Assembly (NCBI GenBank): GCA_045594565.1
Contig: JAZNYT010000048.1
Span: forward strand, 1-11,768
Reading direction: 5' to 3'
DNA: 11,768 nt
DNA from: RGIG6353 sp045594565
GTDB lineage: Bacteria > Bacillota > Clostridia > Oscillospirales > SIG627
A program made the translations under genes and the position numbers. The notes below the pieces were generated by a model that was not told where the DNA came from, searched no databases, and was given only the letters and a program-made list of their open reading frames with translations. This document shows, piece by piece, positions 6,414 through 11,768 of this stretch; position 1 is the first letter of the stretch, and every line of letters begins with the position of its first letter.

Positions 6414-7657
6414 ATATCAAAATTACCCCCTCCGTGCTTTCGGGGACGGTTTCCGCAATTCCGTCAAAGTCGGATGCGCACAGACTTTTTATCTGTGCGG
6501 CGCTTGCCGATCGTAATACAAGAATAGAAATAAAATCAAGCTCGCAGGATATAGATGCTACCCTTGACTGCCTTAAAAATATGGGAGTGGCAATAAAGAA
6601 AGACGTAGACTCGGTAACAGTCATTCCTTCACCTTTCAAGAAGGAATGTGTTATAGACGCAAACGAAAGTGGCTCGACCCTTCGCTTTCTTCTGCCTGTA
6701 GCGTCAGCGGTTTCAGAAAAGGTTACGTTTACCGGGAAAGGAAGACTTCCTTCAAGACCTATTAAGGAGCTTATCGACGCCCTTCAGCAAAACGGTGTAG
6801 TATTTTCCGGTGAAAGGCTACCTTTTACAAAAGAAGGAAGGCTTTGTAGCGGTAAGTTTACTCTGCCCGGTAACGTGAGTTCCCAATACGTAACAGGACT
6901 TATGTTTGCTCTTCCTCTTCTTGAAGGAGATAGTGAAATAGTACTGACAACACCACTCGAATCCTCGGCGTACGTTGATATAACTTTAAAAGCGCTTGAA
7001 AAATTTGGTGTTAAAATAGAGAAAACTAACGAAGGATATTTCGTAAAAGGAAATCAAAAATACATATCGCCCGAAATTCTGACGGTTGACGGCGACTGGT
7101 CCAATTCTGCATTCTTCCTTGTTGCGGGTGCCGTAAAAAACAGCGTTACCCTTACGGGACTTGACGTTGACTCCCCACAAGGAGATAAGAAAATTACGGA
7201 TATCACAAAGAAATTCGGCGGTAACGTTGCTCTTGACAGTAATATCACCGTCAAGGAATCTAATCTTCTGGGAGCAGACGTTGATATAAGTGAAATCCCC
7301 GATATGCTCCCTGCCCTCGCGGTGCTTGCATCCTTTGCACAGGGAACAACAAGGTTTACGGGAGGCGCACGTCTTAGAATAAAGGAAAGCGACAGACTTC
7401 ACTCTGTAGCATGTCTTATAAACTCACTTGGAGGTATTGCAAGAGAGCTTGAGGATGGTATTGAGGTAGACGGAGTAGGACTTATCGGCGGTGAGGCAGA
7501 TAGCTTCAACGACCACAGGATAGTAATGGCGGCGGCTATTGCGGGAAGTCTTTCAAGAAAAGACGTTATAATCAAGGGCGCCGAGGCGGTAAATAAATCC
7601 TATCCGTCCTTCTTTGAGGATTTTGAAAAGATTGGAGGCAAATACTATGTCATCTGA
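6410..7657 (+). CDS. aroA: 3-phosphoshikimate 1-carboxyvinyltransferase (EPSP synthase)
   Basis: It transfers the enolpyruvyl group of PEP to shikimate-3-phosphate. The 415-residue protein carries SKSDAHR (19-25, Lys20 and Arg25 for substrate), NESGSTLRF (85-93), GRLPSRP (111-117), SSQYVTGL (157-164), DWSNSAFF (229-236), IPDMLP (296-301, catalytic-type Asp298), RIKESDRL (323-330) and FNDHRIVM (366-373). The substrate motif reads IPSKSDAHR rather than PGSKSxSxR, and the PEP-loop reads ESGST rather than GNAGT; the key charged residues are kept. The start uses AAGGA (6394-6398) and overlaps aroB by ATGA; the end overlaps aroC by 11 bp. Confidence 0.95.
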   Translation: MNIKITPSVLSGTVSAIPSKSDAHRLFICAALADRNTRIEIKSSSQDIDATLDCLKNMGVAIKKDVDSVTVIPSPFKKECVIDANESGSTLRFLLPVASAVSEKVTFTGKGRLPSRPIKELIDALQQNGVVFSGERLPFTKEGRLCSGKFTLPGNVSSQYVTGLMFALPLLEGDSEIVLTTPLESSAYVDITLKALEKFGVKIEKTNEGYFVKGNQKYISPEILTVDGDWSNSAFFLVAGAVKNSVTLTGLDVDSPQGDKKITDITKKFGGNVALDSNITVKESNLLGADVDISEIPDMLPALAVLASFAQGTTRFTGGARLRIKESDRLHSVACLINSLGGIARELEDGIEVDGVGLIGGEADSFNDHRIVMAAAIAGSLSRKDVIIKGAEAVNKSYPSFFEDFEKIGGKYYVI

Positions 7658-8726
7658 ATTTGGAAAAAACATAAAGGTTTCTGTGTTTGGTCAGTCTCAC
7701 GGAGAAGCTATAGGGGTGGTTGTAGACGGGCTCCCTGCAGGTGAGAAAATCGACCTTGACAGGCTTCAGGAATTTATGGAAAGGCGTCGCGGAGGAAAGA
7801 ATGCTTTTTCCACAAAGCGTGCCGAAGCCGACGTTCCGAGATTCTTATCGGGACTTGTTGACGGAGAGACCTGTGGTACGCCTCTTACCGCTATAATAGA
7901 AAACGGCGATAAGCGTTCGGGGGATTACAATGAAATTCTCGACAAGCCACGTCCCGGGCACGCCGACTACACCGCCTTTCTTAAATGGGGTGGAAAAGCA
8001 GATATGCGAGGCGGAGGTCATTTTTCGGGAAGACTTACGGCGCCCCTGTGTGTAGCGGGAGGAATTGCTAAGCAGATACTCGAAAGGCGCGGTATATACG
8101 TTGGTGCTCACGTAAGCGAGATACACACAATCGCAGACCTACCCTTCCCCGAATATCCCACAAAGGATTTATTCGAAGAAATTGCAAAAAAAGAGATTCC
8201 CGTAATAGATGAAAAAAAGGGAGAATTGATGAAAGCGGATATAGCGCTTGCATCAGGCGAGGGAGACTCTGTTGGCGGTATCGTTGAATGTATTGCCACA
8301 GGACTTCCCGCAGGACTCGGTTCCCCTATGTTTGACGGAGTAGAAAACAGAGTTGCGGTCGCTTTATTCGGAATACCCGCGGTAAAGGGTGTGGAATTTG
8401 GACTCGGCTTTGAGGCTTCAAAAATCAAAGGCTCCGAAAACAATGACCCTTTCGAGATAAGGGATGGAAAAATAAGAACTGCTTCCAACAATGCAGGAGG
8501 TATTCTGGGTGGTATAACAAACGGCGAGCCTTTGAGAGTCAGAGCCGCTTTCAAGCCCACTCCCTCGATTTCAAAGGAGCAGAAAACTGTCAGCCTTTCC
8601 AAGATGGAAAACACAGCTCTCGTTATAAAAGGCCGTCACGACCCTTGTATCGTGCCCAGAGCCGTGCCTGTTGTGGAGGCTGTGGTTGCCCTTGTTATAC
8701 TTGATATAATAAATGAAGGTGAATAA
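7647..8726 (+). CDS. aroC: chorismate synthase
   Basis: It forms chorismate from EPSP and needs reduced FMN. The 359-residue protein has GQSHGEAIG (15-23, His18), RPGHADYTAFLKWG (102-115, His105), DMRGGGHFSGRLTAP (119-133), GGILGGITNG near residue 290 and RHDPCIVPRAVPVVEA near 330. The two conserved histidines of the family are present. The common SSGRETA reads FSGRLTA. The start at 7647 has a GGAGG at 7634-7638; an upstream in-frame ATG at 7614 lies deep in aroA with no site. It overlaps aroA by 11 bp, and pheA starts after a 1 nt gap. Confidence 0.95.
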   Translation: MSSEFGKNIKVSVFGQSHGEAIGVVVDGLPAGEKIDLDRLQEFMERRRGGKNAFSTKRAEADVPRFLSGLVDGETCGTPLTAIIENGDKRSGDYNEILDKPRPGHADYTAFLKWGGKADMRGGGHFSGRLTAPLCVAGGIAKQILERRGIYVGAHVSEIHTIADLPFPEYPTKDLFEEIAKKEIPVIDEKKGELMKADIALASGEGDSVGGIVECIATGLPAGLGSPMFDGVENRVAVALFGIPAVKGVEFGLGFEASKIKGSENNDPFEIRDGKIRTASNNAGGILGGITNGEPLRVRAAFKPTPSISKEQKTVSLSKMENTALVIKGRHDPCIVPRAVPVVEAVVALVILDIINEGE

Positions 8727-8727
8727 T

Positions 8728-9864
8728 ATGGATCTTAAAGAGATACGGGATAAAATTGATAAAATAGATGATAAAATCCTCGCCCTCTTTCTTGAAAGAA
8801 TGGCGATTTCAAAGGACGTTGTAAAATATAAAATAGAAAACGGACTTCCCATACTTAACAAAGAGAGAGAAAGAGCGATTCTCAAGGACGTTCAGGAGAA
8901 AGCGGGAGAATATGAGGAATACGCCTATCAGCTTTTCTTAAAGCTCATGGAGCTTTCGAAGGCTTCACAGCGTGAGATAATGAGCGGCAATACCGAGATA
9001 AAGAAAAAAATTGAGAAAGCGCTTCTCTCTGCAGACAAGGTATTTCCTAAGACGGGAAGGGTTGCCTGTCAGGGAGTTGAAGGCGCTAACTCACAAATAG
9101 CCGCAGACAAGCTTTTACCGAGAGGCGACATAATGTACGTCAAGACCTTTGAAGCGGTATTTGATGCAGTTGAATCAGGTCTTTGCGACTTTGGCGTTCT
9201 CCCTATTGAGAATAACACTCACGGCTCGGTGAGAAAGGTTTACGAGCTTTTACAGAAGAAAAGCTTTCACATTGTTCGTTCCACCTCTCTCAATATTCGC
9301 CACGAGCTTCTCTCAAAGCCCGATACCAAGCTTTCGGACATAAAGGAGATACTCTCTCACGAGCAGGCTATCGGACAATGCTCGAAATATCTTGCCTCCC
9401 TCCCCTCAAGTATTAAGATAACCCCCTGTGCCAATACTGCAATGGCGGCAAAAGCGGTGGCAGAATCCGATGGAAGCATTGCGGCTATCTCATCTCACGA
9501 CTGCCGTGAAATATACGGACTTGATTGTATTTCTGCCGACATACAGGATAGCGACAACAACTATACAAAGTTCATTCTTATTACAAAGGAGCTATCAGTT
9601 TATGCAGGTGCAAACCGCATAAGCATAATCCTCGACTGTCCCAACAAGCCCGGCGCTCTCGGCGATATTCTCCAGATGTTTGCATCTCACGGTGTGAATA
9701 TGTTGAAGCTTGAAAGCTGTCCCGTCACGGGAAGAAACTTCGAATTTATTTTCTACATTGAGCTTGATGCATCGGTACGTGATAGCGGTGTCCTTCCGAT
9801 GCTAGAGGAGCTTGAGCGTGAATGCAGCAGCTTCACCTTCCTCGGCAACTATCCCGTAGTATGA
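8728..9864 (+). CDS. pheA: bifunctional chorismate mutase / prephenate dehydratase (P-protein)
   Basis: It turns chorismate into prephenate and then phenylpyruvate, the Phe precursor. The 378-residue protein has an AroQ-type mutase domain (about 1-90, with Arg7, Arg24, Lys35 and NKERE 44-48), a dehydratase domain (about 110-285; CQGVEGANSQIAA, ENNTHGSV 161-168, HEQAIGQC 211-218, DNNYTKF 276-282) and a C-terminal ACT domain (about 296-375; NKPGALGDIL 306-315, LESCP 328-332). The catalytic TRF of prephenate dehydratases is TKF here, and the ACT ESRP is ESCP; see findings. It is the only chorismate mutase in the window, so it probably also feeds tyrA. The start at 8728 fits AAGGTG at 8716-8721; the ATG at 8713 lacks a site. 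Confidence 0.94.
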   Translation: MDLKEIRDKIDKIDDKILALFLERMAISKDVVKYKIENGLPILNKERERAILKDVQEKAGEYEEYAYQLFLKLMELSKASQREIMSGNTEIKKKIEKALLSADKVFPKTGRVACQGVEGANSQIAADKLLPRGDIMYVKTFEAVFDAVESGLCDFGVLPIENNTHGSVRKVYELLQKKSFHIVRSTSLNIRHELLSKPDTKLSDIKEILSHEQAIGQCSKYLASLPSSIKITPCANTAMAAKAVAESDGSIAAISSHDCREIYGLDCISADIQDSDNNYTKFILITKELSVYAGANRISIILDCPNKPGALGDILQMFASHGVNMLKLESCPVTGRNFEFIFYIELDASVRDSGVLPMLEELERECSSFTFLGNYPVV

Positions 9865-11105
9865 AAGGTATCTTTTTTGGTCTTATCGGAGAGCATCTGT
9901 CTCATAGCTTTTCTAAAATGATACACCGCGAAATGGGGTGTGAGAGTTACTCGTTAAAGGAGCTTTCACCCGATGAGCTTGAGACATTTCTCAAAAGTAA
10001 CGTTTTCGGCGGACTGAACGTTACTATTCCCTATAAAAAAGACGTAATGAAATACTGCGACCTGCTCACTCCCGAAGCCGAAGGTGTGGGGTGTGTGAAT
10101 ACGGTCGTCACCGACAAGGCAGGACGTCTTGTCGGGCACAATACCGACGTTGACGGATTTCTTTTTATGGCAAGGAATGCAGGAATCGGTCTTTCGGGCA
10201 AGAAGGTCATCATTCTCGGTTCGGGAGGTGCTTCTCTTGCAGTCGGTTACGCACTTAAAAAGGCAGGGGCTAAAGAGGTTATAACTGTATCGAGAACAGG
10301 CAAAAACAACTACGAAAATCTGCATCGACACTTCGATGCGGAGGTTATAGTAAATGCCACACCTGTGGGAATGTACCCAAATTCGGATGCAAGTCCCATC
10401 GACCTCTCCCCTTTCAAAAAGTGCCGTGGGGTACTTGACCTCATTTACAATCCTTTCCGTACAAATCTGCTCATTCAGGCAGAGGAGCTTGGAATTCCCT
10501 CATCTAACGGACTTTCAATGCTTGTTTCCCAAGCACTTTTTGCCGAGGAGTTTTTCAAAGGCGAAAAGCTTGACGAAAAGGAAATAATTCGTATAATGAA
10601 AATCGTAGCAAAGGAAAGAAGAAATCTGGTGCTTGTAGGAATGCCGGGTGTGGGAAAGAGCACAGTTGGCAAGGCTCTTTCGGAGTTATCCGGAAAAGAG
10701 GTTATCGACACCGACGAGGAAATAGTAAAGACTGTCGGAATTTCCATTCCCGAAATATTTGAAAAGGGCGGAGAGCCGTTTTTCAGAGAGCTTGAAAGAG
10801 AGGCGGTGAAAAAAGCCTCGGAGGGATTTGGCAGAATAATCGTAACGGGCGGTGGCGCCGTAAAGACGGAGGCAAATTTTCTCCCCTTAAAGCGCACCTC
10901 GAAGATATATCATCTTGAAAGAGACGTCGCCACCCTTTCAAGAGACGGAAGACCTCTCTCACAGGGTGCTGACCTTGAGAAAATGTACAAGGAAAGACTT
11001 CCCATGTATAAGCGTTTTTGCGACGACGTTATATCGGTTGAAAAAGAGGCAGAAGTGACTGCTCGAAAGATATGGAGTGATTTTTGTGAAAATTCTTGTA
11101 ATTAA
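9861..11105 (+). CDS. aroE-aroK: fused shikimate dehydrogenase - shikimate kinase
   Basis: One 414-residue chain carries two consecutive steps: NADPH-dependent reduction of 3-dehydroshikimate and phosphorylation of shikimate. The AroE part (1-252) has LSHSFS (13-18), NVTIPYKK (53-60, catalytic Lys), HNTDVDG (93-99, Asp96), the dinucleotide loop GSGGASLA (120-127), SRT (144-146), NATPVGM (165-171) and GLSMLVSQA (217-225). The AroK part (253-414) has the Walker A loop GMPGVGKST (260-268), DTDEEI (283-288), GGEPFFRELE (303-312), TGGGAV (329-334) and DGRPL (362-366). The linker is very short. The start at 9861 overlaps the pheA stop as ATGA, with no clear ribosome binding site, so translation may depend on coupling. 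An in-frame Met246 (10596) with AAGGA about 13 nt upstream could in theory start free AroK. Both active sites look intact. Confidence 0.94.
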   Translation: MKGIFFGLIGEHLSHSFSKMIHREMGCESYSLKELSPDELETFLKSNVFGGLNVTIPYKKDVMKYCDLLTPEAEGVGCVNTVVTDKAGRLVGHNTDVDGFLFMARNAGIGLSGKKVIILGSGGASLAVGYALKKAGAKEVITVSRTGKNNYENLHRHFDAEVIVNATPVGMYPNSDASPIDLSPFKKCRGVLDLIYNPFRTNLLIQAEELGIPSSNGLSMLVSQALFAEEFFKGEKLDEKEIIRIMKIVAKERRNLVLVGMPGVGKSTVGKALSELSGKEVIDTDEEIVKTVGISIPEIFEKGGEPFFRELEREAVKKASEGFGRIIVTGGGAVKTEANFLPLKRTSKIYHLERDVATLSRDGRPLSQGADLEKMYKERLPMYKRFCDDVISVEKEAEVTARKIWSDFCENSCN

Positions 11106-11532
11106 CGGTCCTAACATCAATATGCTGGGCATAAGAGAGCCTGATATTTACGGCAAGAAAACATACGAGGACCTCTTGAATTTAATAAAAGAAAAAGCCG
11201 ATACCGATGGTATCGACGTGGAATTCTATCAGTCAAATCACGAGGGTGAAATTGTTGATGCCATTCAAAGGGCTTACGGCGTTTTTGACGGAATCGTTAT
11301 AAATCCCGCCGCATATACTCACACAAGCGTTGCAATACTCGATGCCTTGAAGGCGGTGGGGATTCCAACTGTCGAGGTACACATCTCCGACCCCGACACA
11401 AGAGAGGATTTCAGAAAAATCTCTTACGTCAAACTTGCCGCTATAGCAACGGTAAAGGGCAAGGGATTTGAAGGTTATCTTGAAGCGATAGATATAATAA
11501 AAAAGTCGCCTTCGGCAACCGATGTTCGCTAA
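11086..11532 (+). CDS. aroQ: type II 3-dehydroquinate dehydratase
   Basis: It dehydrates 3-dehydroquinate to 3-dehydroshikimate, the step between aroB and aroE. The 148-residue protein matches the type II family (about 145-150). It begins MKILVINGPNINMLGIREP (Arg17) and has the catalytic Tyr22 in DIYG, YQSNHEGE (48-55), INPAAYTHTS (72-81) and VEVHISD (96-102, His99). Family members usually read HISN or HLSN here. The start is GTG: 11086 fits a GGAG at 11074-11077, while the GTG at 11077 lies within that site. It overlaps the aroE-aroK end by 20 bp. The C-terminal tail SPSATDVR is unlike a usual end and falls in a palindrome-rich stretch. Confidence 0.94.
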   Translation: MKILVINGPNINMLGIREPDIYGKKTYEDLLNLIKEKADTDGIDVEFYQSNHEGEIVDAIQRAYGVFDGIVINPAAYTHTSVAILDALKAVGIPTVEVHISDPDTREDFRKISYVKLAAIATVKGKGFEGYLEAIDIIKKSPSATDVR

Positions 11533-11629
11533 CGCTCACGATTTTTATAGGTAGACTTTATTTGTTACATGCAAATTGCCATGCAATTTCCTAGTAAAAA
11601 ATAAGATTGGGTAAAATTTTACCCAATCT
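11508..11629. repeat. palindrome-rich stretch after aroQ
   Basis: Three inverted repeats follow each other: gcc-ttc-ggc (11508-11516), aaattgc-cat-gcaattt (11573-11589), and a perfect 26 bp palindrome made of agattgggtaaaa (11604-11616) and its complement (11617-11629). None has a T-run on the plus strand; the last has TATTTTTT after it on the minus strand (11603-11596). It could be an interspersed palindromic repeat, a minus-facing terminator or a mobile-element end. No gene is seen here after aroQ. Confidence 0.45.
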
Positions 11630-11639
11630 CAGTCTGTCG

Positions 11640-11669
11640 AAAAAGGTCACTCGAAAGAGTGGCTTTTTT
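11640..11669 (+). terminator. rho-independent terminator of the aro operon
   Basis: A stem of about 13 pairs (11640-11652 with 11657-11669, two G-U pairs, GAAA tetraloop) ends in TTTTTT (11664-11669). It is about 107 nt past the aroQ stop and just before the next promoter, so it probably ends the operon transcript and shields the following gene. Confidence 0.8.
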
Positions 11670-11679
11670 GTGTTAAATA

Positions 11680-11688
11680 TGGTATAAT
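11680..11688 (+). promoter_or_regulatory. extended -10 promoter of the gene at the right edge
   Basis: TGG directly followed by TATAAT (11683-11688) is an extended -10 element. I see no good -35. The predicted start is near 11695, about 22 nt before the ATG at 11717. Confidence 0.55.
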
Positions 11689-11716
11689 AGAGGTAGAAAA
11701 AATGTGAGGTAAAAAT

Positions 11717-11768
11717 ATGTTAAGTAAGGGACAAAACGGAAGAGACCAAATGGAAATGGTATGGCTTG
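11717..11768 (+). CDS. partial gene, possibly a transposase (IS1182-like start)
   Basis: An ATG with GAGGT about 6 nt upstream opens a frame to the right edge, MLSKGQNGRDQMEMVWL. Only 17 codons are visible. The GRDQMEMVWL part recalls the start of IS1182-type transposases, in which a short polar start leads to a Q-x-E-x-V segment. This is pattern memory from very few residues. The isolated promoter with a strong terminator before it also fits an insertion sequence, but an ordinary gene is possible. Confidence 0.35.
   Translation, partial: MLSKGQNGRDQMEMVWL

Noticed and set aside
8108..8614. 168-codon minus-strand open frame in aroC
   Set aside because: Shadow frame, rich in Ser, Pro and Ile, opposite conserved aroC motifs.
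10580..10640. Frameshift or sequencing artefact at the aroE-aroK junction
   Set aside because: The frame is continuous, both domains are complete and the linker reads as a natural helix end, so a real fusion is the simpler reading.
1..11768. CRISPR array, tRNA gene, defence system
   Set aside because: No regularly spaced repeats, no cloverleaf and no defence-type proteins were seen on either strand.

Overview
The window reads as chromosomal DNA from a spore-forming, anaerobe-type Firmicute, most likely a member of the Clostridia. The evidence is the rpsT / gpr / spoIIP neighbourhood (gpr and spoIIP are sporulation genes), a DUF4364-type protein, AT-rich intergenic DNA, strong AGGAGG-type ribosome binding sites and sigma-A-like promoters. 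I cannot name the species from sequence alone.

Layout. Positions 1-245 hold a near-perfect promoter on the minus strand (TTGACA, 17 bp, TATACT) with an rRNA-leader-like transcript running off the left edge, so an rRNA operon probably begins just outside. rpsT (ribosomal protein S20) follows on the minus strand, 298-564, with its own promoter and terminator. Divergent from it are gpr (spore germination protease) and spoIIP (peptidoglycan hydrolase for forespore engulfment), 8 bp apart on the plus strand. A minus-strand DUF4364 gene converges on spoIIP with a 17 bp overlap at the 3' ends. Two terminator-like hairpins oriented for DUF4364 lie inside the spoIIP coding sequence.

From 3286 to 11532 there is one aromatic amino acid operon: promoter, leader peptide with attenuator, then aroF, tyrA, aroB, aroA, aroC, pheA, an aroE-aroK fusion and aroQ. 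The genes abut or overlap throughout. The eight genes carry all seven shikimate-pathway steps from PEP plus erythrose-4-phosphate to chorismate, plus chorismate mutase, prephenate dehydratase and prephenate dehydrogenase. Only the final aminotransferase for Phe and Tyr is absent. No tryptophan-branch gene is present.

The most interesting item is the 5' leader of this operon. It encodes a 21-residue peptide with the run YRFYFYF (three Phe, three Tyr, no Trp), followed by mutually exclusive RNA hairpins: a 9 bp terminator stem with a U-tract and a perfect 9 bp antiterminator pairing. This looks like classical ribosome-mediated attenuation sensing Phe and Tyr. Such a mechanism is well described in enteric bacteria, but Firmicutes usually use T-boxes or TRAP for this job. 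It fits the enzymes below it: a DAHP synthase with an N-terminal regulatory domain and a PheA with a C-terminal ACT domain.

After aroQ there is a palindrome-rich stretch, a clear terminator at 11640-11669, an extended -10 promoter and the first 17 codons of a gene cut off by the right edge. Its start resembles that of a transposase, but this is a weak call.
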